Source: Anaerolineae bacterium
GTDB lineage: Bacteria; Chloroflexota; Anaerolineae; Aggregatilineales; UBA2796
Direction of reading: 5' to 3'
DNA: 64,000 nt
Assembly: GCA_019637555.1 (NCBI GenBank)
Contig: JAHBVK010000025.1
Coordinates: forward strand, 1-64,000
Shown here: piece by piece, positions 9,114 through 17,530 of the stretch
Position numbering within the stretch: the first letter of the stretch is position 1
How the letters are laid out: every line of letters starts with the position of its first letter
Notes under the pieces: generated by a model
Seen by the model: only the letters and a program-made list of their open reading frames with translations
Database searches by the model: none
Told to the model about the DNA's origin: nothing
Position numbers and translations under genes: made by a program

Positions 9114-11228
9114 TCACAATCGCAGATTCTGATCGATCTCGCGGATCGCTTTGTCGAGCAGCAAGATCGCCTTATGGTTGTGCGCTACTCTGCTTCGATA
9201 CACCCAATCATCGGTATCTGTTTCCTCGCGTTGGAGGAATTGGAGTTCGGTGTTTTCTCGGCTTAAACGCACCTTGCGTAGTTCTAATGCCCTGCGAACA
9301 AAGACACGTAATTCTTGTCCGACATCGGCTTTCAACGCAAGTCTGGCTTGTTCTTCACGAATTCGCTGCAATTCCATGCCAATCAGTGGATCCGCGCGTT
9401 GTTCAAAAGCGACTAGCAGATCACCGCGTAATTCGCCCGCTAGATGACGCAGCTCGTAAGGCAAATGTTGATCAAGATATTCCTCCACTTCGAGATCGTA
9501 TTGGGCGAGGGCGTTGAGCAGGGTACTCATGATAGCACGGAAGTCCGAGACGGTGAAATCCTGCTCAGAGAACGGTGATAGTCCCTCACCGTCAATACGG
9601 GTTTGCGAAGATAATTCCTTTAATTTACGGTTAATTTGCGATAACCATCCCGGTGCACGTAACAGCACCGCCAGACAGTGGCGTTCGGCTGCTACACCGT
9701 GAGTGCGCTGTCGCTGATTCTGTCCGTTGACCTTCGCCGCCTCTGTCGGTGTAGAAGGAGATTGCGCATCCGTACCCGTATTTTGAGTCGCGGCGGGCGC
9801 GGCAGAAGGTGCGGCTGGATCCGACGACTGGTTCGCGGCAGGTGCCGATTTATTGGCGAATTTCTGACGCGGCATCAGCTTGGCGCGTTGTTCCATCGCC
9901 CATTCCAGCAGCGTGCGTTCGTTCAAGCGTAGTTTCAACGCCAGCTTCTGAATATTGACGTGCTTATGCAGATCGTTCTCGGTGGCGACCAGCATCGGTA
10001 ATAGCTGGCGCGCCACATCTTCGCGCTCGGCGGTGCTGCTGTGAGCGTTGATTCCCGCCGTACTGATAGCGATAACATAGTCAGCGACAGGCGTGGCGTC
10101 AGCCACCGCTTGCTCCCAGACTTTGGGATCGTCGCGGATGACTTCATCGGGATCGCGTTCGTCGGGCAGCATGAGGATGCGAATCTCGACATCCAAGCGG
10201 CTTGCCTGCCGCATCATCGCGCCGGGGTCGAAGAAAACCTCGCCGCCATCGGATGCCTGCCGAATCACTTCCAAGCCACGCATGGTCGCTTTCGCACCTG
10301 CCGCATCGGGATCAAGCGCGAGGATCAGCCGCTTGGCAAACTTGCTGAGTTGGCGGAGCTGCGGTTCGGTCAATGCCGTGCCCATCTGCGCCACGACGTT
10401 GTTGAAGCCGCCTTGATGCGCCTGAATCGCGTCCATATAGCCTTCGACGATCACCACCGTTTCCTGCTCACGGATGGTGCGGCGGGCGTGATGCAAGCCG
10501 AACAGGATGGCGCTTTTGTCGAAGATTGCGCTTTGCGGTGAGTTCAGGTACTTGGGCTGATCATCAGGATCGAGCGCCCGTGCGCCGAAGCCCACGACTC
10601 TGCCTTGAATATCGCAGATCGGGATCATCAGGCGGTGGCGAAAGCGGTCATAAACCCGCCCGTTATCGTTGCGGATGGCAACACCAGCGTTAATAGCATC
10701 TTCTTCGCTGTAGCCCAGCCGCAGCAGATGATCCAGCAGCACGCTCCAGTTATCGGGCTTGGGTGCGTAGCCGATCTGGAATTTATCGACAGTCTCGCGG
10801 TTCAGTCCGCGTTTACGCACATACCCGCGGGCAGCAGCAGCGGGACCGAAATTAAGCAGCTTATCATAGTAAAAGCGGGCAGATTCTTCGAGCAAGCCGC
10901 GCAGTTTATCCAGCTTTTGCTCGGCACTGACCTGTTCGGGGGTGCGTGCTTCTAGCTCTACGCCCGCTTTTTCGGCAAGATAACGCAGTGCCGTCGGGAA
11001 ATCCATGCCCTCGCGCTTCATCACGAAATTGAAGATGTCGCCGCCTTCAGCGCAAGCGCCGAAACAACGCCATGTTTGAGATTCTTCAGAAACGACAAAG
11101 GAGGGAGTACGCTCGTTGTGGAAGGGGCAGCGGGCAACGTGATTCCGTCCGGCTTTCCGTAGTTGCACGTACTGACCGATAAAGTTGACAATATCCAGCC
11201 GCGCTTTGATTTCTTCGGTGACGGACAT
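9114..11228 (-). CDS. dnaG: DNA primase DnaG
   Basis: A primase of about 704 residues that makes RNA primers at the replication fork. It has an N-terminal zinc-binding domain (CPFHNERTPSF ... WRCFGAC), the catalytic core and Toprim domain with VEGYMD (about residue 260) and LALDPDAAG, a DnaB-binding-type C-terminal helical region, and an Ala/Pro/Ser/Gln-rich linker (about 470-530) that makes it longer than the usual ~600 residues. ATG at 11228 (MSVTEEIKARLD) aligns with known primases; an in-frame upstream ATG at 11288 would add 20 unrelated residues. It is probably co-transcribed with rpoD. Confidence 0.96.
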   Translation of the reverse strand: MSVTEEIKARLDIVNFIGQYVQLRKAGRNHVARCPFHNERTPSFVVSEESQTWRCFGACAEGGDIFNFVMKREGMDFPTALRYLAEKAGVELEARTPEQVSAEQKLDKLRGLLEESARFYYDKLLNFGPAAAARGYVRKRGLNRETVDKFQIGYAPKPDNWSVLLDHLLRLGYSEEDAINAGVAIRNDNGRVYDRFRHRLMIPICDIQGRVVGFGARALDPDDQPKYLNSPQSAIFDKSAILFGLHHARRTIREQETVVIVEGYMDAIQAHQGGFNNVVAQMGTALTEPQLRQLSKFAKRLILALDPDAAGAKATMRGLEVIRQASDGGEVFFDPGAMMRQASRLDVEIRILMLPDERDPDEVIRDDPKVWEQAVADATPVADYVIAISTAGINAHSSTAEREDVARQLLPMLVATENDLHKHVNIQKLALKLRLNERTLLEWAMEQRAKLMPRQKFANKSAPAANQSSDPAAPSAAPAATQNTGTDAQSPSTPTEAAKVNGQNQRQRTHGVAAERHCLAVLLRAPGWLSQINRKLKELSSQTRIDGEGLSPFSEQDFTVSDFRAIMSTLLNALAQYDLEVEEYLDQHLPYELRHLAGELRGDLLVAFEQRADPLIGMELQRIREEQARLALKADVGQELRVFVRRALELRKVRLSRENTELQFLQREETDTDDWVYRSRVAHNHKAILLLDKAIREIDQNLRL

Positions 11229-11344
11229 GCTTGAATTGTGTGCCCTGAGTTTGAGCGCGATTATACATGTGCGGAGGGCTTCCTGCAATCCGCTGTGATC
11301 GCTCTGGAATACGACGGAGACTGCAAAAAAGTCGTATAAAATGA

Positions 11345-11368
11345 AAGGGCGGAGTTGCCTCCGCCCTT
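11345..11368 (-). terminator. rho-independent terminator after HU gene
   Basis: A perfect 10-bp stem AAGGGCGGAG / CTCCGCCCTT with a 4-base loop, followed on the minus strand by TCATTTTAT. It lies just past the HU stop codon at 11390 and separates HU from dnaG. Confidence 0.85.
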
Positions 11369-11389
11369 ATGCCTTTTGCCCTAGGAACC

Positions 11390-11728
11390 TTACTTCTTCT
11401 TGGCTGCTTTTTTAGCGGGAGCTTTTTTGGCTGCTGCCTTCTTAGCAGCTTTCTTGCCGCTGACCGCGGACTTGAGGACAGCACCAGCGCTGAACGCTGC
11501 GCGCTTGCCCGCAGGGATCTGGATCTTCGCGCCCGTTGAGGGGTTCGTGCCGGGACGAGCCGCGGTCTTACGAACTTCGAACGTGCCGAAGCCGGTCAGG
11601 GTAACTTTGCTGCCAGCCTTGAGGGCACCGACGACAGCATCGATGGTGGCGTTGACGATCTTAGCCGTTTCCGCCTGTGTTGCTCCAGTTTCCTTGGCAA
11701 CCTGAGCGATAAGTTCCGTCTTCTGCAT
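11390..11728 (-). CDS. histone-like DNA-binding protein HU with Lys/Ala-rich tail
   Basis: A 112-residue HU/IHF-family protein that bends and compacts DNA. The HU fold covers residues 1-90 (MQKTELIAQVAKETGATQ, GFGTFEVRKTAARPGTNPST, IPAGKRAAFSAG). A tail of about 20 residues follows, with repeated KKAA/AKKAP units resembling eukaryotic H1-like or actinobacterial and Deinococcus HU tails, which add nonspecific DNA affinity. The frame opens at 11767, but ATG at 11728 begins the conserved fold and has an AGGAGAAGG SD five bases upstream. It is a single-gene unit with its own promoter and terminator. Confidence 0.95.
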   Translation of the reverse strand: MQKTELIAQVAKETGATQAETAKIVNATIDAVVGALKAGSKVTLTGFGTFEVRKTAARPGTNPSTGAKIQIPAGKRAAFSAGAVLKSAVSGKKAAKKAAAKKAPAKKAAKKK

Positions 11729-11765
11729 AGTTTCCTTCTCCTTGTGATGGGCTAAAAGCATCTTC

Positions 11766-11792
11766 ATTATACAAGAATTTGTATGTTGTAAA
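11766..11792 (-). promoter_or_regulatory. candidate HU promoter with overlapping inverted repeat
   Basis: On the minus strand there is a -10 TATAAT (11771-11766) and a -35 like TTTACA (11792-11787) with a short 15-base spacer. The inverted repeat ATACAA-GAAT-TTGTAT (11769-11784) overlaps the -10 and the spacer, so a dimeric regulator could act here. The leader to the ATG is about 35 bases. Confidence 0.45.
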
Positions 11793-12069
11793 GCACCATG
11801 ACGGGAAATACGCCATTTTCTAACGAATACTTAACGATATACTATCTAGATTCATAATGTTCCGCGTTTTCCGCACCTTCATCGGCTGCAAATAGGTTGG
11901 AATAAATTGGTAAAGTTGGGAAAAGTTTGAAAAATCGCGACGTTAGCGGCATAACAACTTTGTGACAGTGGGCTATAACTACGCGGGCTATAATGATCAT
12001 ACTTGGAAAATGTGTCAGTTTTCCGATGGCGCTGATGGATTGGATGTAGTCGAGGTTCGTTACCGCAAC
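11793..12069. other. divergent intergenic region between HU and FHA genes
   Basis: An AT-rich stretch without a convincing gene. A TATAAT at 11989-11994 is a plausible -10 for the FHA gene, about 75 bases before its ATG, but no good -35 lies 17 bases upstream. The frame running into the FHA gene from 11962 is not considered coding. Confidence 0.4.
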
Positions 12070-12633
12070 ATGGACTCACTGAAGCCAACGACGTGCCCAA
12101 CTTGTGGCTATGAGAATTTGCCGGGCACTCTGCTATGCGTGCGCTGTTATTCCCTGATTGAGCAGCCATCAGGCGAATTTCCTGCTGCCATGCCACCGAC
12201 AGGGTTATTGAATTCGCAACCCACGCCAACCTCGCCCTTGACTGCCCCCAACCCGATTCCGCCGTCGCGTGGTCGCATGATGGAGCGACTAGAAGCTGAT
12301 GCAGTGGCATTGGTGATCGAAGGACGCGAAGACCCTTTGATCATTCAGGTGACCAATCAAGCTGTTTTGGGACGCTATACACCCAATAATCCGATGCAGC
12401 CGTTAGTCGATCTCTCGCCTTACGGAGCGCTAGATAAGGGCGTCTCGCGGATGCATGTGATCATTCGCCGTACCAACAAGGGCTTGATCGCGGAAGATAT
12501 GGCGAGCAGCAATGGCACGATCTTGAATGAAATGCGTTTAGCGCCGTATTCGCCAGCCGTGATCAACCCCGGTGATCGGCTGCGGCTAGGCAAACTGGAC
12601 CTAGAAATCTACTTCAACGAGACGCCGCGCTAA
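12070..12633 (+). CDS. zinc-ribbon plus FHA-domain protein
   Basis: A 187-residue protein with an N-terminal zinc ribbon (CPTCGYENLPGTLLCVRC, about residues 8-25), a Pro-rich linker, and a C-terminal FHA domain (about 95-185). The phosphothreonine-binding signature is GRYTP ... VSRMHV ... MASSNGTILN. FHA domains read Ser/Thr-kinase phosphorylation, so this is probably a signalling adaptor; no Ser/Thr kinase is in the window. ATG at 12070 is chosen because the zinc ribbon begins just after it; the SD is weak. It is divergent from HU and ends 19 bases before the convergent chromate transporter. Confidence 0.82.
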   Translation: MDSLKPTTCPTCGYENLPGTLLCVRCYSLIEQPSGEFPAAMPPTGLLNSQPTPTSPLTAPNPIPPSRGRMMERLEADAVALVIEGREDPLIIQVTNQAVLGRYTPNNPMQPLVDLSPYGALDKGVSRMHVIIRRTNKGLIAEDMASSNGTILNEMRLAPYSPAVINPGDRLRLGKLDLEIYFNETPR

Positions 12634-12652
12634 TCTTTGCGCTAGTTGTCAA

Positions 12653-13888
12653 TCAAACTCCAACAGCAACGCGGATAATCCCCACGATTACGCCGATTAT
12701 AGTGAGCAGCACCGGACTCAGCTTGAATCGTTCTAAGGCGATGAATGCCAGCGCCGTCGTGATCAGCGCGATCCAATCCACGCCTACGTCAGCAGCAACC
12801 AGTGTGGTCAGCGCCAGATTAGCGAACGTACCCACCAGCAGCGCGATCACGCCCGCATTGACGCCCTTCAGAAATTCCAGAGTCACCGGATAGCGCCGCA
12901 AATACGGGATCAGCCGCCCGATCAGCAGCACCACGATGAAGGCAGGCAGAAACACGCCAATCGTGGCAGCGACGGCGGCGGGAATGCCGGAAAGTAGATT
13001 ATCCGGTGACGCCGTCATCACGTAGCCAGCAGCGGATGAGGTACTGAGCACAGGTCCCGGCGTGGACTGACCGATAGCCAGCACATCGAGCAGTTGGCGC
13101 GAGGTCAGCCAGCCGAGTTCGTCCACGAAGGTGCGCTGTAGGTACGATGCCAGCACATAACCGCTGCCGAACAGCGTGCCGCCGATGAGTACGAAGCGCA
13201 GAAAAATCTCGATGACTGAGGGCACAAGGCGCTCCGCCAAGCGAAATCCGGTTTCGATGGTTGGCAAGATCGGCAGGATCAAGCTGGCGGCAAACTGCGG
13301 GCGGTTGATCAGCACGTAAGCGAATCCGGTGGCGAGGATCAGCGGCAGTTCCGGTACGAAGATCGCCTGTTGACCGAACAGTCGCATGATCGGTGCACTG
13401 CTGAAAGCGACCAGCACAAGCGCGATCAAGGTTAGGAGTCGCATCAACGTGCTGTCGATCACCTTCGCCGCCAACCGATAGCCCGCGCTCAGGATCAGCG
13501 CCAGAATCACAGGTTGCACACCGATCAACACGCCATGTACAGCGGGGACACTTCCCGCTGCCACGTAGATCATCGCCAGCAGCACGGAAAAGAAAACGGC
13601 GGGGAGGATGAACCCTGCCCCCGCCGCCAACATACCGGGAAATCCGCCGGAGAGTAAGCCGATGTGCAGCGCCATCTCCGTGCTATTAGGACCCGGCACT
13701 AGATTGACCGCCGCCAGCAGATCGAGAAAGTGCTGGCGAGTCAGCCATTGGCGGCGGTTGACCAGTTCGCGCTCCATCAATGCCAGATGCGCGGCAGGAC
13801 CACCATAGCCGATCACGCCAAAGACGAAAAAGGTACGCAGCAATTCCGGCAGCGGAATCTGTTTGACGTGGTAGGTGTCGTCGTGCAT
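12653..13888 (-). CDS. chrA: chromate transporter, CHR family (two-domain)
   Basis: A membrane protein of about 411 residues with two homologous CHR halves. The first carries FGVIGYGGPAAHLALME and the NLVPGPNSTEMALHIG loop. The second carries GGTLFGSGYVLASYLQ and AIGQSTPGPVLSTSSAAGY. About ten to twelve helices are expected. The family exports chromate in exchange for protons or sulfate; for many homologues the physiological anion is unknown. Start: ATG at 13888 with GGAAG seven bases upstream; another ATG lies at 13894. It is in a likely operon with the methyltransferase and ABA4-like genes upstream (13 bases). Confidence 0.88.
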   Translation of the reverse strand: MHDDTYHVKQIPLPELLRTFFVFGVIGYGGPAAHLALMERELVNRRQWLTRQHFLDLLAAVNLVPGPNSTEMALHIGLLSGGFPGMLAAGAGFILPAVFFSVLLAMIYVAAGSVPAVHGVLIGVQPVILALILSAGYRLAAKVIDSTLMRLLTLIALVLVAFSSAPIMRLFGQQAIFVPELPLILATGFAYVLINRPQFAASLILPILPTIETGFRLAERLVPSVIEIFLRFVLIGGTLFGSGYVLASYLQRTFVDELGWLTSRQLLDVLAIGQSTPGPVLSTSSAAGYVMTASPDNLLSGIPAAVAATIGVFLPAFIVVLLIGRLIPYLRRYPVTLEFLKGVNAGVIALLVGTFANLALTTLVAADVGVDWIALITTALAFIALERFKLSPVLLTIIGVIVGIIRVAVGV

Positions 13889-13901
13889 GACCATCTTCCA
13901 C

Positions 13902-14630
13902 TCAGATTTTTTCGAGGATCAGGAAGTGCGACAGACCGAAAAAGCGAAACGGCGTATTTTCTAGACTATATAATACTGTGCGAATCCACTTGCCGAAGGG
14001 CGCGGGTAATTTGCGCTCTAGATTGTCGTAGCCGCCGAAAACGCGACTGTGATGCACCACGCGCACAGGCTGATCAGCAAACACCTTACGCAATCCGGTA
14101 GCGGTGTAGGCGCGGACATGCGGGGCTAGGCGATTACGCAGCGCATCGGGCAGATAGTTGATCAGCGGCGTGTTGCCGAAATGGTATTGCCCGCGCCAGT
14201 AATGTCCATGTGTTTCTACCGGATACCAGCGATTCGGGCAGAAGATCACGATCCGCCCGCCAGAACGGGTGACGCGCACCATCTCCTGCGCCGTGAGACG
14301 ATCATCATCGACATGCTCGATCACTTCATTGGAAAAGACCAAATCGAAGCTGTTATCGGCATAGGGCAGTTTCTCGGCAACGGAGACGATGAAGCCGGGA
14401 AAGTCCTCTCGCGCTTCGGCAACTCGCACCGCTTCAGTATCGAAGCCATAGACGTGCGGACTGTAACGCTTACGAAATTGCAGCGCATAGGTGCCAATCC
14501 CGCAGCCGTGATCAAGGATGTACTTGTCTTGTAGCGGGACGTGCGCCGCCACCATTTTGAGTCGGCGCTCCTGCCCACTGCGCCATACGTAGCTCGGTTC
14601 GCCGCGCTTCGCCGCTAGATCGGAAGGCAT
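13902..14630 (-). CDS. class I SAM-dependent methyltransferase
   Basis: A 242-residue Rossmann methyltransferase. Motif I is ILDHGCGIGTYALQF (about 38-52), the acidic residue after strand 2 is FDTEAV, motif post-II is FDLVFSNEVIEHVDD, and the MVRVTRSGGRIVIFCPN strand follows. The pattern fits the Methyltransf_11/UbiE-like group that acts on small molecules or lipids; the acceptor is unknown. ATG at 14630 has GGAG seven bases upstream, inside the stop region of the ABA4-like gene, so translation is coupled. Confidence 0.85.
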   Translation of the reverse strand: MPSDLAAKRGEPSYVWRSGQERRLKMVAAHVPLQDKYILDHGCGIGTYALQFRKRYSPHVYGFDTEAVRVAEAREDFPGFIVSVAEKLPYADNSFDLVFSNEVIEHVDDDRLTAQEMVRVTRSGGRIVIFCPNRWYPVETHGHYWRGQYHFGNTPLINYLPDALRNRLAPHVRAYTATGLRKVFADQPVRVVHHSRVFGGYDNLERKLPAPFGKWIRTVLYSLENTPFRFFGLSHFLILEKI

Positions 14631-14632
14631 GC

Positions 14633-15094
14633 TTACTCCTCAACCATGCGCGAACGCATGCCGTGGAGGACACGCCACAGCGAGAAGATCAATATACCTA
14701 GTGGTCCGAGCAGCAGTGTGAAGAACAAAATGATCGACAGGGTTAACGAACGCATATTCAGCTCTTGCGCCGCACGATAGATCATGAATCCGCCAGCCAA
14801 ATCCATCGTCACAAGATGTATCCACACGACCAGTACTACTGTCGGACTGGCGAACATAGCGCTCAGTCCACCGAGCGAAGTGAGTCCCCACTTGCCGATC
14901 TCGCCTGTCGCTATCGCGTTGGTTGTCGCGCCGACCAGCGTGAACAGATACAACGCGCCGAGGATGATGAAGCACAGATAGATATAGCTAGTGGTGAACA
15001 GGCTGCGGGTGAACTCACGTCGCGGGAAAACGATCAACAGCAGCCAGAACGGTGCTGAAACTACCAATGAGAGTACAAACAAAGCATCCAGCAT
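14633..15094 (-). CDS. ABA4-like (DUF4281) four-helix membrane protein
   Basis: About 153 residues with four predicted helices. The pattern WIHLVTMDLAGGFMIYR near the middle and the LLLGPLGILIFSLWR end match my recollection of the DUF4281 family, whose plant member ABA4 is needed for neoxanthin synthesis; bacterial members have no established role. ATG at 15094 has a GGAGG SD six bases upstream and replaces a longer frame opening at 15175 that has no RBS. It is first in a three-gene minus-strand unit with the methyltransferase and chromate transporter. Confidence 0.62.
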   Translation of the reverse strand: MLDALFVLSLVVSAPFWLLLIVFPRREFTRSLFTTSYIYLCFIILGALYLFTLVGATTNAIATGEIGKWGLTSLGGLSAMFASPTVVLVVWIHLVTMDLAGGFMIYRAAQELNMRSLTLSIILFFTLLLGPLGILIFSLWRVLHGMRSRMVEE

Positions 15095-15202
15095 GATTTT
15101 CCTCCATCGCTGCCGACCAAGGAGCACCATTATCCACTGTGCGGTGTGATCATGCCATCGACTTGCGACCTCCATAAATCCTTTGATGATTAAGGACTCC
15201 TA

Positions 15203-15232
15203 TTGACTCTCAAAGTATTATTAGATAATCTA
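15203..15232 (+). promoter_or_regulatory. candidate lrp promoter with overlapping palindrome
   Basis: TTGACT (15203-15208), a 17-base spacer and TAATCT (15226-15231). The perfect palindrome TAGAT-A-ATCTA (15222-15232) covers the -10. Because the next gene encodes an Lrp/AsnC regulator, autoregulation at this site is a natural inference. Confidence 0.55.
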
Positions 15233-15264
15233 TCTATATTACCTTTGAATAGAAGGCAATTGAT

Positions 15265-15735
15265 ATGGATGAGATTGACTTCAAAGCTATCGAGATGCTG
15301 ACGGCGCAGGCGCGGATCACGTGGGCGGAACTGGCGATTGCGCTGGGACTTTCCGCGCCGGCGACGGCAGAACGAGTCCGCCGCCTCGAAGCAGATGGCG
15401 TAATCAAGCAGTATACGGCAATTCTCGGTGCAGAAGAGTTGGGCTTGAACCTGACCGCGTTTATTGCTGTGACACTGGATCGCCCGCAGCATCGACAGGC
15501 GTTTCTCGTTCAGGTCGCACAAACGTCTGAAATTCAGGAATGTCATCATGTGGCTGGCGACGACGACTATCTGCTGAAAGTCCGCTGCCAGAACACCAAA
15601 CATCTTGATTGGCTGCTCACCGAGCGGATCAAGGGAATCACAGGTGTGACGCGCACGCGCACAACCATTGTACTTTCAACGGCAAAAGAAACGGCAGCCT
15701 TACCGCTGCCAGCGCACATCGACTACGAGGAGTGA
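15265..15735 (+). CDS. Lrp/AsnC-family transcriptional regulator
   Basis: A 156-residue one-component regulator. An N-terminal winged HTH (about 8-55: ITWAELAIALGLSAPATAERVRRLE in two halves) precedes a RAM/AsnC ligand-binding domain (CHHVAGDDDYLLKVRCQ) that binds amino acids at the dimer interface. ATG at 15265 has GAAGG upstream. The next gene, five bases downstream, is a LysE-type exporter. Lrp-like regulators next to LysE exporters usually sense the exported amino acid (LrpC/BrnF style), so this is the likely controller of that exporter and of itself. Confidence 0.92.
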   Translation: MDEIDFKAIEMLTAQARITWAELAIALGLSAPATAERVRRLEADGVIKQYTAILGAEELGLNLTAFIAVTLDRPQHRQAFLVQVAQTSEIQECHHVAGDDDYLLKVRCQNTKHLDWLLTERIKGITGVTRTRTTIVLSTAKETAALPLPAHIDYEE

Positions 15736-15739
15736 GATT

Positions 15740-16387
15740 GTGGACGCAGGGGTATTTTTCAGAGGTCTAGCAATTGGCTTTTCCATCGCCGCACCAGTAG
15801 GACAAATCGGGATTCTGTGCATCCGTCGGACGCTGGCGGAAGGGCGTGCGATTGGGCTGGCATCCGGTTTCGGCGCAGCAACAGCGGATCTGTTTTATGG
15901 CACAGTGGCGGCATTCGGGCTGACTTTCATCTCGGATTTCATTCAAGCGCCGACGGTACAACTCCTCGTCAAGCTGATCGGTGGGCTGTTCCTGTGCTAC
16001 TTGGGGATTCGCATCTTTCGCTCCACGCCAGCCGATGAGGCGGCAACGGCGAAACGCAGCAGTAGCCTATTCGGCGCCTATGCCAGCACCTTCGCGCTGA
16101 CGATCACCAATCCGGCGACGATTGTGCTGTACACAGGCGTGTTCGCGGCGCTCAATGTGGCGACAGGCGATTACGGCTCGGCAGCGCTGATCGTGGCGGG
16201 CGTCTTTGCCGGATCGATGCTCTGGTGGGTGATCTTGAGCAGCGGCGTGACTCTGCTACGGACGCGGCTGAACGGGCAAATGCTACGCGTCGTCAATGTC
16301 GTCTCCGGCTTGATCCTGATCGCGTTCGGTGTGGCGGCGTTGATCAGCTTGTTCGCGGCAAATGCCTCAGCCAGCCCAGTCGCGTAG
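15740..16387 (+). CDS. LysE/RhtB-family amino acid exporter
   Basis: A 215-residue six-helix membrane protein. The N-terminus FFRGLAIGFSIAAPVGQIG carries the APVGP-like motif of LysE translocators; a GASFG-type loop (GLASGFGAATADLFYG) and the ITNPATIVLYTGVF helix are also present. It exports a basic, branched or other amino acid. The start is GTG at 15740 with GAGGAG upstream, overlapping the end of the lrp region; a longer frame from 15668 runs inside lrp and is rejected. Its 3' end overlaps the convergent nadE gene by 21 bases. Confidence 0.9.
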   Translation: MDAGVFFRGLAIGFSIAAPVGQIGILCIRRTLAEGRAIGLASGFGAATADLFYGTVAAFGLTFISDFIQAPTVQLLVKLIGGLFLCYLGIRIFRSTPADEAATAKRSSSLFGAYASTFALTITNPATIVLYTGVFAALNVATGDYGSAALIVAGVFAGSMLWWVILSSGVTLLRTRLNGQMLRVVNVVSGLILIAFGVAALISLFAANASASPVA

Positions 16388-17230
16388 GTAGAGGAAGTCG
16401 TGACCGAAGCTGCGGCGGCTGACCTTGCCCACATTGGGCATGGTGCGCTTATAGTGATTCTGCTTGACGCGCTTCCACACTGCCGCCACGAAAGCGTGAT
16501 CGAAGCCCTGATCGGCGGTTTCTTCGACGGTAAAGCGTTCATCCACCAGCAGATATAGCGCACGATCCACCTGCTCATAGGTGTAGCCGAGTTCATCCTC
16601 ATCCGTCTGTCCGATCCACAGATCGGCGGACGGCGGCTTATCGAGAATCGGCTGTGGGATGTTCAGATCGCGGGAAAGCTGCCTAATCTGCGTCTTATAC
16701 AAATCCATGATCGGCTGGAAGGCAACCGCGCTATCGCCGTAAAGCGTGCTGTAGCCGAGCAGCGCTTCCGTTTTGTTGCTGGTGCCGACCACCAACCCCC
16801 GCCACGCCACTGATTGATCATAAAGGATGATCATACGCTGGCGTGCCATGATGTTGCCCTTCCGCAGTGGCGACATATCGGGGAACTGATCGATCAACGG
16901 CTGCGCCATTGGCGTGATTGGTACGGTCAGCGAGGGCAAGCCGAGTTGATCGATCACCGCCTGCGCGTCGATCAGGCTGCCTTCGGATGAACTTTGATAA
17001 GGCATCCGCACCGCCAGTACATTCTCAGCGCCGAGTGCTTCTGCCGCCAGAAATGCCGAGAGCGCCGAGTCGATGCCGCCCGACAGTCCGATCACCGCAC
17101 GTTTGAAACCCACCTTATTCACCGCATCACGCACGAAGCCGACGAGGATTTTCCGCGCCAGCGCCGTGTTGATTAGCAGCTTGGAGTCGATGTCTACTTT
17201 ACCCTTAGTTCCGATAATGGCGGTTATCAT
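16367..17230 (-). CDS. nadE: NAD synthetase, ammonia-dependent type (no glutaminase domain)
   Basis: About 287 residues; adenylates nicotinate adenine dinucleotide and amidates it to NAD. The PP-loop is IGLSGGIDSALSAFLAAE. Further family motifs are GTSNKTEALLGYST, TLYGDSAVAFQPI and KPPSADLW, and the C-terminus (KRTMPNVGKVSRRSFGHDF) is typical of the single-domain NadE. There is no N-terminal nitrilase domain, so the nitrogen source is ammonia or a separate glutaminase; a NadE-like nitrilase lies 1.3 kb away at 18583. Start: ATG at 17230 with AAGGA upstream; in-frame starts at 17233 and 17257 are possible. Confidence 0.95.
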   Translation of the reverse strand: MITAIIGTKGKVDIDSKLLINTALARKILVGFVRDAVNKVGFKRAVIGLSGGIDSALSAFLAAEALGAENVLAVRMPYQSSSEGSLIDAQAVIDQLGLPSLTVPITPMAQPLIDQFPDMSPLRKGNIMARQRMIILYDQSVAWRGLVVGTSNKTEALLGYSTLYGDSAVAFQPIMDLYKTQIRQLSRDLNIPQPILDKPPSADLWIGQTDEDELGYTYEQVDRALYLLVDERFTVEETADQGFDHAFVAAVWKRVKQNHYKRTMPNVGKVSRRSFGHDFLYLRDWAG

Positions 17231-17530
17231 CATCAATCCTTGTAGCACTTCAGACATCTAGCGATTCACAGGAATTAGCGCGGTGTGGTAAGCCATGAGT
17301 ACTCGTGATTGTTCTCACAGTCCACGAGTAGGGAAAATCATAGAACTGATGCAGCAGTAACGCAATGCCGTTTACACCCTCACAGATTCATAACGTCACT
17401 CTAACAATGCACTTACAAGCTATTGACCCACATCGACCCTCCGTATCATTCCAAATGAACGCCGTCGTGTAGAGATAGAAGCTTCTTGCACTTTCACCTT
17501 CTCTATAACAACACAGGGGGAACTCAATTC
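17231..17530. other. intergenic region, no gene seen
   Basis: About 300 bases between the divergent nadE and secreted-protein genes. TTGACC (17423-17428) and TATCAT (17444-17449) form a weak promoter-like pair with a short 15-base spacer facing the secreted-protein gene. Nothing else was recognised. Confidence 0.35.

Noticed and set aside
11086-11484. Minus-strand frame spanning the HU end, terminator and dnaG start
   Set aside because: Crosses a strong terminator and two real genes in another frame.
14633-15175. Longer start for the ABA4-like protein
   Set aside because: The extra 27 residues lack an RBS, whereas ATG at 15094 has GGAGG at ideal spacing.
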